DNA of 61,503 nt from an uncultured Spartobacteria bacterium (GTDB taxonomy: Bacteria > Verrucomicrobiota > Verrucomicrobiia > Chthoniobacterales > JAATET01), in contig CALGTD010000096.1 in assembly GCA_937901895.1 (NCBI GenBank), forward strand, positions 1 to 61,503. Direction: 5' to 3'. The notes beneath the pieces are model-generated. The model did no database searches, had not been told where the DNA came from, and saw only the letters and a program-made list of their open reading frames with translations. The translations under genes were made by a program, and so were the position numbers. Position 1 is the first letter of the stretch, and every line of letters starts with the position of its first letter. Shown in pieces: positions 24,468 through 33,892 of this stretch.

Positions 24468-25946
24468 CTAAAATTTCCATGCAGCGCCAAAGGAAATGCG
24501 CGTTCCTTTGATCGGGAGGCCGCTTCCCTTGATATTTTCGGAGTGACTGTAACCGACCTTCACAAAGATCCGGGAGCTGTTTCCCTCAAATCGTTCCGGA
24601 AAGGCATAGGCAACCTCCAGTTCCGGCCGGATCTGGTAGGTGAGGTCGCCGGAGGTCTGGAACTCGTTGAGGGCGAATCCAAAATATGGAGTTAGATACC
24701 AGTTTTCGCCGAGGAAAATTTCTCCTTTCACCTGCAGGAGCGTGGAGACGTAGTTGTCGTTTTCATCGAGTTCGTTGAAGACGTAGTCGCGATCGTAGCG
24801 GAAGGTGGGGCGGAAGCGCTCCGTCCAGTCGAAGGTGGTGTAGCCATTGAATCGCAGGCCGCCCATGTTGCGCGCGCCTGGAGGGGGACCGTCGAGTTCG
24901 ATGGATCCGTAGCCAATGAAGAGTTCCGTGTAGAGCCGGGGATCCGGTTTTCCCTGCCAGCCGGTGCCCACGAAAATCTCGCTCCCGGCGGGACCCCGGT
25001 CAGGGGAGGTGTAGCGATAACCGCCGTAGAGGAGAACGCTGGTTTCGTGAAACACCCGGTAACTGAGCGTCTGGCGGGTCTGCGCGTAGTTGAAGTTGAT
25101 GTAAGCCGGATCGGTATGGCCGAAATAAAAATAGCCGAACGTTTGCTCGAGCCGGGTGCGCTCGGTGAATTTGTATTGGGCAATGAGTCCCGGCGAGACG
25201 CGGATTCGCCGGGTGCGGTTGACGAGATCCACGAGCAGCAGATTGGTGCCGGTGATGTCCGAAAAACTGAAAATCGGCCGCCAGATTGCTCCGGAACGGC
25301 CGATGCGCGAGGAGATCTCCAGCTTTTGATTGAAGGCGCTGAGGTCGGGGTTCAGGTAGAAGAGATCGGCGTAGGCCTCGTAGGAAGTCTGGAGCGCCAC
25401 GATGGAGTCGTAGCCCTCGATCCATGCCGAGTCGGGGGTTCCGAGGTGAAAATCGAACCCCGCGCGCGGAGTGACGTAAAAGTCGGTGATTTCGTTGGTC
25501 GGGGTGAGGTTGACGTTGGTGTCGAACGATTGGGCGATGCCGAACCACGGGTAGATTTCGAAAAGCCCCGGGCGGTAGATGCGCGGACGCACGCCGATCG
25601 ATGGGATGTAGACTGTTGAAGGTCGAAACGATGACAGGTCCGGCGGGGGAAGGTATTGTGGCGGGACGATCGCCGTCACCGAGTCGTAAAAGGGTCGGGT
25701 GAGCCGGAAAAGAGGGACGAAGCCGCTTTCCTCCGGGGCATCCCGGTGTTCGAGGGAGGGGATGGCGCGCAGGCGGGAAAGCCCGGGCTCGAGAGTGGCC
25801 GGGACGAGTTCCTCCGGCGAGGGGGATTCCGTGTTGTCGTCGCCAAACCACAGGCCGCGATTTCGATCCTCCTCGGCCGGGGCGGTGAAGACGATTCCGG
25901 CTGCGAGGGCGAGGACCGCGACGAGGCGGCTAGGCGCGAGGTTCAT
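24468..25946 (-). CDS. Outer-membrane beta-barrel protein of the exopolysaccharide locus
   Basis: 492 residues with a signal peptide (LVAVLALAAGIVFTAPAE). The N-terminal 100 residues are Pro-rich; from about 130 onward there are many alternating aromatic/polar strands (RPRIYRPGLFEIYPWFGIAQSFDTN, WYLTPYFGFAL, RISFGAAWKF), ending with Phe. This fits the family of barrel proteins that accompany Wza-type exporters in exopolysaccharide loci. It lies upstream of the Wza-like gene with 50 bases between and overlaps the downstream end of the receiver gene by 17 bases. It may act as the secretion pore. No homologue name can be given from sequence alone. Confidence 0.8.
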   Translation of the reverse strand: MNLAPSRLVAVLALAAGIVFTAPAEEDRNRGLWFGDDNTESPSPEELVPATLEPGLSRLRAIPSLEHRDAPEESGFVPLFRLTRPFYDSVTAIVPPQYLPPPDLSSFRPSTVYIPSIGVRPRIYRPGLFEIYPWFGIAQSFDTNVNLTPTNEITDFYVTPRAGFDFHLGTPDSAWIEGYDSIVALQTSYEAYADLFYLNPDLSAFNQKLEISSRIGRSGAIWRPIFSFSDITGTNLLLVDLVNRTRRIRVSPGLIAQYKFTERTRLEQTFGYFYFGHTDPAYINFNYAQTRQTLSYRVFHETSVLLYGGYRYTSPDRGPAGSEIFVGTGWQGKPDPRLYTELFIGYGSIELDGPPPGARNMGGLRFNGYTTFDWTERFRPTFRYDRDYVFNELDENDNYVSTLLQVKGEIFLGENWYLTPYFGFALNEFQTSGDLTYQIRPELEVAYAFPERFEGNSSRIFVKVGYSHSENIKGSGLPIKGTRISFGAAWKF

Positions 25947-26322
25947 TCGCGCACTTCCTGCGGGCTTCCCCCAACGCTTTGCGCAGTTCGACGATGCTCA
26001 GCGGTTTGGCGAGCACGGAGAGAATGCCCAGACGCTCGACTTCCTTCATGTCGACGAGGTCCGGCCACCCCGTGAACAGCACCACCGGCAGATTGAGTCC
26101 TTTTTCTCGAAGTTCCCTCACGATGGTGAGGCCGTTGCGGGCGGCATCGGGCGTGCCTTCAATCACGTAATCGAGCAGGAGGGCATCGATGTTCTCGGAG
26201 GTGATGACCCGGGCAATGCCGGTCGACTCCGTCATGTGAATGCAATCCCATCCGCCCTGATGGGCGATGCGACCGACGATCGCGCCCACCTCCTGCTGAT
26301 CATCGACAATAAGCAGTTTCAT
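25930..26322 (-). CDS. Stand-alone receiver protein 1 (CheY-like)
   Basis: With the ATG at 26322 the protein is 130 residues, only a receiver domain. It has the acidic pair Asp7-Asp8 (LLIVDDQQ), phosphoacceptor Asp51 (LLLDYVIEG), Thr in LFTGW and Lys106 (LAKPL). It has no output domain. The start overlaps the stop of the upstream paralogue by 4 bases and its own stop overlaps the barrel gene. It sits inside the EPS operon, so it likely relays a signal to the polysaccharide machinery by protein contact. The hybrid kinase at 19.3 kb is a candidate partner. Confidence 0.88.
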   Translation of the reverse strand: MKLLIVDDQQEVGAIVGRIAHQGGWDCIHMTESTGIARVITSENIDALLLDYVIEGTPDAARNGLTIVRELREKGLNLPVVLFTGWPDLVDMKEVERLGILSVLAKPLSIVELRKALGEARRKCANEPRA

Positions 26323-26774
26323 GCCGACTGGCTGGCGGCGGCCGGCGGGAGCACACGCGCGGCGTTCTCGAGGCTGCGGCGCAAATCCTGAACGCACAGT
26401 GGCTTCTCGAGCACGGTGATGACGCCGAGTTCCTGCGCCTCCCTGGGATCGATGCGGTTGGTCCAGCCGGAGAACAGGATTGCCGGCAGATTCAGACCCT
26501 TCGCGCGCAGGTCGCGCAGGACGCTGATCCCGTTGTGCGGAGACCAGGGATTGCCATCGATCGCGTAGTCAAGCATCAGGACGTCGACCCCGTCATGCGT
26601 GATGCGCTCGTCCAGGCGGTCGACGGAGGTGCTGTGATAGGCCTTCCAGCCGCTTTGCGAAGCGACACGACTGATGATTTCCCCGACGGGACCCTGGTCG
26701 TCGACGACAAGGACTTTCAGTGGTCTGTTGGATGGCACGCGTGTGGGAATGGCAGTGCGGTTCTTAATACGCAT
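26319..26774 (-). CDS. Stand-alone receiver protein 2 (CheY-like paralogue)
   Basis: With the ATG at 26774 the protein is 151 residues; a basic 20-residue leader precedes the receiver domain. Acidic pair Asp25-Asp26 (VLVVDDQG), phosphoacceptor Asp69 (VLMLDYAIDGNP), Ser in LFSGW and Lys124 (LEKPL). It shares the phrases RxLRxKGLNLP and LFxGW with its neighbour, so the two arose by duplication. The stop overlaps the neighbour's start by 4 bases and the start overlaps the end of the priming transferase gene by 11 bases, so the whole set is one tightly coupled operon. Confidence 0.87.
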   Translation of the reverse strand: MRIKNRTAIPTRVPSNRPLKVLVVDDQGPVGEIISRVASQSGWKAYHSTSVDRLDERITHDGVDVLMLDYAIDGNPWSPHNGISVLRDLRAKGLNLPAILFSGWTNRIDPREAQELGVITVLEKPLCVQDLRRSLENAARVLPPAAASQSA

Positions 26775-28173
26775 TTTTTGGAGGAGCAAGCGTCATCAGC
26801 ATGATCCGGATGTCGAGGGCCAGGCTCCAGTTCTCGATATAATAAAGATCATATTCCAGCCGGTCTTCCAGCGAGGTGTTGCCGCGCAGTCCGTGGACGG
26901 CGGCCCACCCGGTCACGCCAGGTTTGCAAGTATGTCGCAAATTATAATAGCGGACGGTGTCCCGGAATCCCTCCACAAATTCCGGCCGTTCCGGCCGCGG
27001 ACCGACCATGCTCATCTCGCCCTTGAGCACGTTCCAGAATTGCGGCAACTCGTCGAGATTCCAGGAACGCATGAAAGCGCCAATCTTCAGTCGCCGCGGA
27101 TCGTCGCCCACGGCCCAAACGGCGCCCGTTTCCTTCTCGGCGTCGACACGCATCGAGCGAAGTTTGATGATCTGGAATGGCTTGTCGTGCAGCCCGAGGC
27201 GGGTCTGCCGGTAGAAAATCGGCCCCGGCGACTCGCGCCGGATCAGGATGGCGAGCACCGCGATGATGGGGGCGGATACGATGAGACCGAACGAGGCGCA
27301 GACGATGTCCAGAGCCCGTTTCAGGAAGCGATTGATGTATCGATCGTGGTGGAGGTCGTTGATTCCCATCACCGGGATGCCGCCGAGCACCCGGACGCTC
27401 AGGCGGTTGGCCCAGACATCGAACGCGGAGGGAATCACCCGCAGGCTGACCATGGCGTCCGCACAGATGGCGATGATGTCGCGGAGTTCCTTCCAGCGCA
27501 CCCGGCCCTGCTCGGTCAGAACCAGGGTGATGTCCTCCTTTTCGATGACCTCCTCGAATTTCGAAATGGGGCCCAGCGGCTTGAGGCCGGCCTGGAATGC
27601 CGGAGAATCCTCCGGGCGTTCCTCGTCGGCATGGAAGAAGCCGACGACCTGCTGGAAGTTCCGCATCTCGGCCTGCAGGGACCTCAGAACGCGCTCGATG
27701 CGTTCGCTCCAGCCGACCACGGCGATGCGTTCGATCGACACGCCATGGACGACCTTCAGATCGATCAGTCGCACGATGCCGCGTCCGATGGCCAGCAGCA
27801 GGGTGCAGATCAAGCAATGCACGCCCAGGAAGGGCAGGTATTGGATGTCGAGGCGATCGGAGACAAGGAATCGGCTCGCCATAAAAATGACGGTCGCCAC
27901 GGAAACCGCTCCGGGAAGCAGGTAGGTTAGCGAGCGAAAGCGGACGAACGCGCTCCAGCGATACGCGCCGAAATGGCGCAGAGAGCCCAGAATCAATGCC
28001 CCGAAAAAGATGCAGTTAAGCAATGTGACTCGATCGGCCGAGGGTGCCGTTTCCCGCGGGGCGAACTCCCACCACAACAAAAACGCCGCTGGAAAAGACA
28101 GCGCGACGGCAAGAAAATCACCGACGCTCAACGAGAACGTCCAGTCGAATCGGTGTTTTCTTCCTCGATACAT
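26764..28173 (-). CDS. Exopolysaccharide polyprenyl glycosylphosphotransferase (priming enzyme)
   Basis: 469 residues. Four N-terminal helices (about 14-35, 50-66, 84-101, 113-131) precede a Rossmann-like middle region (IERIAVVGWSERIERVLRSL, about 147-166) and the catalytic domain: helix at about 288-311, RRESPGPIFYRQTRLG (312-327), IKLRSM (336-341) and LDELPQFWNVLKGEMSMV (373-390) followed by GPRPE. This is the PNPT/WbaP-WcaJ type that moves a sugar-1-phosphate from a nucleotide sugar to undecaprenyl phosphate, the first step of repeat-unit assembly. It is the first gene of the leftward EPS operon and is divergent from the polymerase gene with a 99-base gap that must hold both promoters. Confidence 0.94.
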   Translation of the reverse strand: MYRGRKHRFDWTFSLSVGDFLAVALSFPAAFLLWWEFAPRETAPSADRVTLLNCIFFGALILGSLRHFGAYRWSAFVRFRSLTYLLPGAVSVATVIFMASRFLVSDRLDIQYLPFLGVHCLICTLLLAIGRGIVRLIDLKVVHGVSIERIAVVGWSERIERVLRSLQAEMRNFQQVVGFFHADEERPEDSPAFQAGLKPLGPISKFEEVIEKEDITLVLTEQGRVRWKELRDIIAICADAMVSLRVIPSAFDVWANRLSVRVLGGIPVMGINDLHHDRYINRFLKRALDIVCASFGLIVSAPIIAVLAILIRRESPGPIFYRQTRLGLHDKPFQIIKLRSMRVDAEKETGAVWAVGDDPRRLKIGAFMRSWNLDELPQFWNVLKGEMSMVGPRPERPEFVEGFRDTVRYYNLRHTCKPGVTGWAAVHGLRGNTSLEDRLEYDLYYIENWSLALDIRIMLMTLAPPKNAY

Positions 28174-28272
28174 GTTTTGCTAGTGGTCAGATTTGAACAC
28201 GGAGGCAAGGTGAAAGAACAGAGGGATTGGTCTTCTCCATGTCCTAGATCATGAATAACTTCCTCTTTTCGC

Positions 28273-29796
28273 GTGACTGATCCCCGTCAAATCGCTCGCA
28301 ACCGGCCGGGTGCGCCCATCCACATGCTTCCGCCGGTTGGGATGGTGGCGATTTTCCTCATTTTGCTCGGTTTGATCGTGCCGGTTTCCTGCTGGCTCGG
28401 ACTTTCCGGGACTTCCTTCGTGACCGATCCGGAGGAGTGGAGCGGGTCGGGGTGGCCGCCGATTGTCGCAGCCATGCTGGCGTTGACGCTGTTTGCGGTT
28501 CCCCTGCTGTGGGTGCTGGTGTCGCGTCGAATGGACCTGGTTTCCCTCTCGCTTGCGCAGAACGCGCTGATCTTCGTTGGGTATTTTTTCATCGAAACCA
28601 CGGCCTTCAAAATCGCGTGGGAAGGCAGGGACATGCTCCGGGTGGTCCCGCTGGTGCTGCTTTTCAACGCGGTCGGCTTTTGCGTGTTGCTGCTCGCCCT
28701 GGGCGGGACTTACGGACTCGCAACCGCAGCCGGGGTGCGACTGCCCTCGTTGCAGGCCGATCCGGGGCGGATGGATCGGAACCTCCGGTTGTTTTTCCTG
28801 GTGATCGGGCTCGTGGCCGCGACCATCATCGCACTGCCGATGGCCGCCTCGGGGCGCATTCCCTTGCTGGAATCCGACTCAACGGCAGCACGGTTCGAAA
28901 TCGTGAAGCACCCGGCCCTGCGTGCGCTCTATCACCTGGGCACGGCCCTGCTGCCCTTTGTCGTGGGAGGCTTGATCGTGGGAATTGCCCGGCGCCCCAT
29001 TCGTGCCATCGGCCTCGACGGTTTTCTCGTTGCGGCGATCGTCATCATTCAGCTTCTCACGTCAAACCGACTGCCCCTCGCGATCACCCTCGTGGTCACC
29101 GCCACGCTCCTGAGCATGGAACGCCGGGTGCCGAGGGTCGTCCTCGCCGGGGCGTTTGCCGGCTATCTCGTGCTCTTTGCGGGGTTGAGTGGGTTTACGG
29201 GCCTGCTGCGGGCCGGTGACGCGGTGAAAGAGAATATCGTCGAGGAAAGCCTGAAGGAGGCGTTTCTCGGGGACAATCTCATCGACCTGCGCGACGGCGC
29301 GTGGGTTTTCAGCCACTGGGACGGGCAGCCGCTCATGGGGCGCACGTATCTGGGGGGGCTGACTTCGATGATGCCCAGCGCACTGTTTCCGGAGAAAAAG
29401 GAGTGGCATCTAGGCATTACCGGAGTCCGGATGGTCGGATGGGACCCGGAGCACCACTTCGGGCTTCGCATCACCTTCTTCGGCGAGTCCTTCCTGAATT
29501 TCGGCTGGGCGGGAGTGGTCGGTCTGGGTGTGCTTCTTGGGGCGGCATTTGGCCTTCTGCTGCGATGTCTGCATCTTGCGGGGATGTCGGAAAAACCCTG
29601 CCTTGTCCGGAACGTGAAGATCGTGATGCTCATCCAGATGCTCCTGCCGCTGTCGAATACCAGCGACGCCTTCACGACGTGGTCGATGCTGGGAATGTTC
29701 GCGATGATTCTTTTCTTTGTCGATCTGCCCGCGCGCTGGACTTCGCGACATGCGCGTTCCCATCAGCCACGGCGGTATGCTGCGAGTCGCGCTTAA
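28273..29796 (+). CDS. Wzy-like polysaccharide polymerase (multi-spanning membrane protein)
   Basis: 507 residues with a GTG start at 28273. About 11-12 membrane helices are seen (first: VGMVAIFLILLGLIVPVSCWLGL). The long outside loop between helices near residues 330-395 contains DGAWVFSHWDGQPLMGRTYL and HHFGLRITFFGES, the kind of polar loop found in O-antigen/EPS polymerases. It shows no family motif as strong as the other locus members, so the call rests on topology and on its place between the priming transferase and the glycosyltransferases. Its end overlaps the next glycosyltransferase gene by 20 bases. Confidence 0.75.
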   Translation: MTDPRQIARNRPGAPIHMLPPVGMVAIFLILLGLIVPVSCWLGLSGTSFVTDPEEWSGSGWPPIVAAMLALTLFAVPLLWVLVSRRMDLVSLSLAQNALIFVGYFFIETTAFKIAWEGRDMLRVVPLVLLFNAVGFCVLLLALGGTYGLATAAGVRLPSLQADPGRMDRNLRLFFLVIGLVAATIIALPMAASGRIPLLESDSTAARFEIVKHPALRALYHLGTALLPFVVGGLIVGIARRPIRAIGLDGFLVAAIVIIQLLTSNRLPLAITLVVTATLLSMERRVPRVVLAGAFAGYLVLFAGLSGFTGLLRAGDAVKENIVEESLKEAFLGDNLIDLRDGAWVFSHWDGQPLMGRTYLGGLTSMMPSALFPEKKEWHLGITGVRMVGWDPEHHFGLRITFFGESFLNFGWAGVVGLGVLLGAAFGLLLRCLHLAGMSEKPCLVRNVKIVMLIQMLLPLSNTSDAFTTWSMLGMFAMILFFVDLPARWTSRHARSHQPRRYAASRA

Positions 29797-30883
29797 CGGC
29801 AGGTTTTCCGGCACGCGGCAGCCGACGGGAACGCAAACCGTCGCCTTCGCGCTGTTCGACGCCATCATTCGCGCTGATCGGCCCGGCGTGGAAATCGTTG
29901 CCTTTGCAGATCCGCGTTTCACGGGCGTCGATGCCTGGCGGAACCTCCCCGGAACGAACCTGGTGGAGGTGCCGTTTCAAGACTGGTCGCGCGGTCGGGC
30001 GCAACTTTGGGAGCAATTCGTTTTCCCTTTCGCGAGCCGCCGGTGGAAATGCTCGATCGCGCACCATCCGATAATGACGTCGCCCATCTTCCGGAACGGC
30101 CTTCTGAGCGTCGTGACGCTGCACGATCTGAACTTTTACCATCACCCGGAGTGGTTCTCGTGGAAGATCCGCGCGGTTTTCGGGGTGACGGCGCTTCCCG
30201 GCCTCCGCCTTGCCGACCGCGTGGTCGTGATCTCCGACTATGTCCTCGAGGATGCCCGTCGCACGCTCCGGATTCCGCCGGAACGTCTCCGGCGCGTCTA
30301 CAATGGCGCGAAGCCTCTCGAACTTTCCCCCGACCCACCGGCGGTGCCTGCTCCGTATCTCCTCTGCGTAGGCTCCCTTCAACCGCACAAGAATCTCGCG
30401 CGCCTCATCGAAGCCTACCGGTTGCTCAAGCCCGGCTTCCCATCGCTGGAACTTCATGTCGTGGGACGACCCCAGGCGGGATTTTCCTCCGATCCGCGAT
30501 TGCCGGACCTCCTCGCGACACCCGGCGTTCGGATCCTCGGCTATCTCTCCGAGCGGGAGCTCGGCGACGCCTACCGAGGTGCGAAGCTTTTCTGCTATCC
30601 GTCCATGGAGGAGGGATTCGGACTGCCATTGATTGAGGGAATGGCTGCCGGAACCCTGACGCTGACCTCGAATGCCTCCTGCCTGCCGGAGATCGCGGGC
30701 GGGCATTCGATCCTCGTCGATCCGCGGTCTGTGGAATCGATCGCCGGGGGAATCCGGATGGCGCTCGAAATGCCGGATGGCGAACGGGCGCGCCGGCTCG
30801 AGGAGGCCCGCGAGTGGAGTGCGCGATTTTCGTGGCAGACCGCGGCACGTGAATACCTCGCCATTTACGAAGAGCTTCGATGA
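29777..30883 (+). CDS. GT4 family glycosyltransferase
   Basis: With the ATG at 29777 the protein is 368 residues (MLRVALNGRFSGTRQPTGTQ). It has GT-B/GT4 features: the N-terminal glycine-rich loop, VVTLHDLNF, VVISDYV, the donor-site sequence LLCVGSLQPHKNL and the E-x7-E region MEEGFGLPLIEGMAAG. Predicted to add a sugar to the lipid-linked repeat unit on the inside of the membrane. It overlaps the polymerase gene by 20 bases and the next transferase by 4 bases (ATGA). Confidence 0.92.
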   Translation: MLRVALNGRFSGTRQPTGTQTVAFALFDAIIRADRPGVEIVAFADPRFTGVDAWRNLPGTNLVEVPFQDWSRGRAQLWEQFVFPFASRRWKCSIAHHPIMTSPIFRNGLLSVVTLHDLNFYHHPEWFSWKIRAVFGVTALPGLRLADRVVVISDYVLEDARRTLRIPPERLRRVYNGAKPLELSPDPPAVPAPYLLCVGSLQPHKNLARLIEAYRLLKPGFPSLELHVVGRPQAGFSSDPRLPDLLATPGVRILGYLSERELGDAYRGAKLFCYPSMEEGFGLPLIEGMAAGTLTLTSNASCLPEIAGGHSILVDPRSVESIAGGIRMALEMPDGERARRLEEAREWSARFSWQTAAREYLAIYEELR

Positions 30884-32028
30884 AGCCGCTGCACCGCATC
30901 CTGATGGCGGTCGAGCCGGGCAAGGACGGCGTCTTTGCCGTCGTGTGCGACCTTGTGCGCTGGCTTCATTTCCAGCACCCCGAGATCGAGGTGGATCTTG
31001 CGTATTCGAGTCGCCGCCAATTGGGCGGGGCTGATGCCCTGGCGGAGGAGGTGGAACGCCACGGGGGGGAGGCGGTCGATCTGGAGGTGTCGAATGCGCC
31101 GGAATTCGGAGATTTTGTCGCGGCGGCCAGGATCCGCTCGCTCGTTCGCCGGCGCCGGCCGCAGGTGGTCCACTGCCACAGCTCGAAGGCGGGAGCCCTC
31201 TGCCGGCTGCTGGCCATGGCGGGAGGATTTCCTCCTGTGATCTACACGCCGCATGCCTACTACGGCGTCGCCCGGGCCGGCGGCGTGAAGGAAATGTTCT
31301 ACAACGGCATTGAGCGGGTGCTCGGACGGGTGGGCATCACCGCCTGCTGCTCGCCGGATGAAAAGGCGTTTGCCATGGAGGTTCTTCACCTCGATCCTTC
31401 CCGTCTCGTGGTGGTGAACAACGGCATCGACACCGATGTTTTTTCGCCGGCCAGCCCGGACGAGAAGGTGGCGCTGCGGGAAAAACTTGGAATTCCGGTG
31501 GATGGAAAACTTCTCGTGACCGTGGGCCGCGATTCTCCGCAAAAGAACTACGAACCGCTCTACGCGGCGCTCGGCCGGGTATTGAGCGCGGACTGCGGCA
31601 TCCGCTTTGCCCATGCAGGCGAGGGGGCGGAGGAGCGACGTGCGGCATTGCCGGTTGCGGCTGTGAAGCGGGTTCGCGCATTCAATCACCTGAAAGCTCC
31701 GCAGGATCTGCTTCGCGCAGCGGATGGCTTCATTTTGGCGAGCCACTACGAAGGCCTGTCGCTCTCGATGCTCGAGGCGCTGAGCTGCGGATTGCGATTG
31801 ATCCTGACCGACGTTCCGGGGCTGCGCACCGTCCGCGAAATGGGACTCGATTCCGTGATCTGGCTTCCCGGCTCGGCGCCGGGGGCCACGGATGTCGAAA
31901 AGGCCATCCGGGAATGGCGCGAAACGGCCGCCGAATCCGACCCGCGCCAACGCGAACTCGCCATCCGCGAGTTCGATCAGCGGCGGCAGTTCGAGAAGCT
32001 CGTTGAGCTCTATCGGACCGTCGCGTGA
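30880..32028 (+). CDS. GT4 family glycosyltransferase, WbnK/PglA-like
   Basis: 382 residues. N-terminal acceptor half with ILMAVEPGKDGVFAVVCDL and VVHCHSSKAGALCRLLA (the common HxHSSKAG motif), then the donor half with VNNGIDTDVF, TVGRDSPQKN, HAGEGAEE and SHYEGLSLSMLEALSCGL with the E-x7-E pair. A cytoplasmic glycosyltransferase of the EPS locus, last gene of the rightward set (polymerase, GT4, GT4). The sugar donor cannot be told from sequence. Confidence 0.92.
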   Translation: MKPLHRILMAVEPGKDGVFAVVCDLVRWLHFQHPEIEVDLAYSSRRQLGGADALAEEVERHGGEAVDLEVSNAPEFGDFVAAARIRSLVRRRRPQVVHCHSSKAGALCRLLAMAGGFPPVIYTPHAYYGVARAGGVKEMFYNGIERVLGRVGITACCSPDEKAFAMEVLHLDPSRLVVVNNGIDTDVFSPASPDEKVALREKLGIPVDGKLLVTVGRDSPQKNYEPLYAALGRVLSADCGIRFAHAGEGAEERRAALPVAAVKRVRAFNHLKAPQDLLRAADGFILASHYEGLSLSMLEALSCGLRLILTDVPGLRTVREMGLDSVIWLPGSAPGATDVEKAIREWRETAAESDPRQRELAIREFDQRRQFEKLVELYRTVA

Positions 32029-32067
32029 AGGCTTTCGATTTTTGCGCCGGGGTGTAACTTCGCCGCG

Positions 32068-33288
32068 ATGGACGCGCTATCGATCCTGCTTCTCGTCGTT
32101 GCGATCGTGCTCGGCGCGGTCAGTGCCTGGCTCGGTGTGCGGCTTGCACGTGCCGGTGCGGAATGCGCCCGTTTGACGGCGCAGCTGGAGGCCGAGCGGG
32201 CGGGCGCGGCGGAGAAGCTCGCGATGGTCGAGGCCTCCCGGGCCAGACTCGCGGAGGAATTCAAGGCACTCTCCCTCGCTGCGCTCCAGGAAAACAACCA
32301 GCGCTTTCTCGAACTCGCGCGCGGCGATTTCGAACACAAACGGGACGCCGTCGATGCGCTGGTGAGGCCGATGCGCGAGCAGCTCGAAAAGTTTGGCGAG
32401 GCCGTTCGCGGGATCGAGAAGGAGCGGCTGGAGGCGTATGCGAGTCTGCGCCAGCAACTCGGCACCCTTGCCGAGTCCCAGCTCCGTCTCCAGTCGGAGA
32501 CCTCCAATCTCGTGCGCGCGCTGCACGCGCCGTCCGCCCGTGGCCGCTGGGGGGAGATTTCCCTTCGCCGCGTCGTGGAACTCGTCGGCATGCTCGAGCA
32601 TTGCGACTTCACCGAGCAGACGAGCGTCGAGTCCGATGCCGGACGGCTGCGGCCGGACATGATCGTCCACCTTCCCGGAGGAAAATCGGTCGTCGTCGAT
32701 TCGAAGGTTGCGCTCGAGGCGTATCTGAACGCCCTGGAGGCCTCCGATGAAACTGCGAAGCTGGCGCACTTGAAGAACCATGCACGCCAGGTGCGCACCC
32801 ACATCGACAAGCTCGCCAGCAAGAGCTATTGGGCGCAGTTCGAGCACAGTCCGGAAATTGTCGTCATGTTCATGCCGCTCGAGACCGCCTTCAGTGCCGC
32901 CGTTGAGAACGATCCCGGCATCATCGAGTGGGCGGTCGAACGCCGGGTGATTCCCGCATCACCCATGACATTGATCGCGCTCCTCCAGGCTGTTCACTAC
33001 GGGTGGAAGCAGGAGCGCATGAGCGAGAACGCGCGCCGCATCAGCGAAGTCGGTCGCGAATTGCACGATCGCATCCAAAAATTCGCCGAACACATGGCCA
33101 GGGTCGGGCGCGGTCTCGGCAGCGCGATACAGGCCTACAACAGCGCCGTCGGCAGCATGGAACGCATGGTCCTGTCCAAGGCCCGCCAGCTCAAGAGTCT
33201 CGGAGCCGCTTCCGGAGACACCGAGATCGAAACGCCTCCCGAAATCGACACCGCCCCCCGGGAGGTGCAGTCCCTGCCGGATTGCTGA
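32068..33288 (+). CDS. rmuC: DNA recombination protein RmuC
   Basis: 406 residues. An N-terminal membrane helix (SILLLVVAIVLGAVSAWLGV, 5-24) is followed by a long coiled coil (to about 155) and the RmuC nuclease-like core: SARGRWGEISLRRVVELVGM, DMIVHLPGGKSVVVDSKV with the PD-(D/E)xK-type residues, FMPLETAFSAAVENDPGI and SPMTLIALLQAVHYGWKQE. RmuC limits inversion at short repeats and is implicated in anti-phage and recombination control. It does not belong to the EPS locus by function, though it follows it by 39 bases. Confidence 0.95.
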   Translation: MDALSILLLVVAIVLGAVSAWLGVRLARAGAECARLTAQLEAERAGAAEKLAMVEASRARLAEEFKALSLAALQENNQRFLELARGDFEHKRDAVDALVRPMREQLEKFGEAVRGIEKERLEAYASLRQQLGTLAESQLRLQSETSNLVRALHAPSARGRWGEISLRRVVELVGMLEHCDFTEQTSVESDAGRLRPDMIVHLPGGKSVVVDSKVALEAYLNALEASDETAKLAHLKNHARQVRTHIDKLASKSYWAQFEHSPEIVVMFMPLETAFSAAVENDPGIIEWAVERRVIPASPMTLIALLQAVHYGWKQERMSENARRISEVGRELHDRIQKFAEHMARVGRGLGSAIQAYNSAVGSMERMVLSKARQLKSLGAASGDTEIETPPEIDTAPREVQSLPDC

Positions 33289-33346
33289 CAGCGCCCTGAA
33301 TTGACGAACGCGTCCGCCTGGAAAAGGCAGGCAGATTCCGGGCCTG

Positions 33347-33775
33347 CTAGCCGTTTCGATTCGGCGTGCCCAGGACCTGGGTGCGGGGAGGGAGCATGAC
33401 GTTGTCGAACGTTTGGGTGAACATCGCCGCGGCGAAGAATGCAACCGCCCGGAATGTCCCGGTTCCCGTGTTGACGAGGTCATGGCGCATCGGCGTGGGG
33501 AGAACGAAGACACTGCCCGCCTCCACCTTGTGAACCGATCCATCCTCGAGATGAAGTTCTCCCGTGCCGGCGATTACATACTGCGTCTCCTCGGTGGCAT
33601 CCGTGTGCCATCCCAGCCTGTCGCCCGGCTCGATCTCATACACAATCGTGGATGACTGCGTGGTTCCTGCACCACCATACAGGACGAAGGCGCCATTCCA
33701 TCTGACGGATGGATCGTCTTCACCCCGAACTGGCACCCGTTCCAACTGATTCGACTGAACGATGGTTGCTTTCAT
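33347..33775 (-). CDS. Cupin domain protein
   Basis: 142 residues, a single cupin. Motif 1 reads G-(x)-HTDATEETQYVIAGTG with His57 and Glu61-62, and motif 2 VLPTPMRHDLVNTG with His98. No signal peptide. It probably binds a metal and a small ligand; the substrate is unknown. The uninterrupted frame of the upstream lipoprotein overlaps this start by 4 bases, although that end of the upstream frame seems to be out of phase (see the frameshifted gene). Confidence 0.85.
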   Translation of the reverse strand: MKATIVQSNQLERVPVRGEDDPSVRWNGAFVLYGGAGTTQSSTIVYEIEPGDRLGWHTDATEETQYVIAGTGELHLEDGSVHKVEAGSVFVLPTPMRHDLVNTGTGTFRAVAFFAAAMFTQTFDNVMLPPRTQVLGTPNRNG

Positions 33776-33892
33776 ATGCGGATTTTCATTTGGGTTTGTG
33801 ATGTCTGATTTGAGCTTCGAGAACCTTGATCAAATTCTTCGGCGGGGAGGGAACTGGGATGGGCGCAGGTCGCAAAGGCTCCGTGTGGAGGT

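Noticed and set aside
28174..28272. Promoter elements between the divergent priming transferase and polymerase genes
   Set aside because: The 99-base gap must contain promoters, but no convincing -35/-10 or sigma-54 match could be picked by eye.
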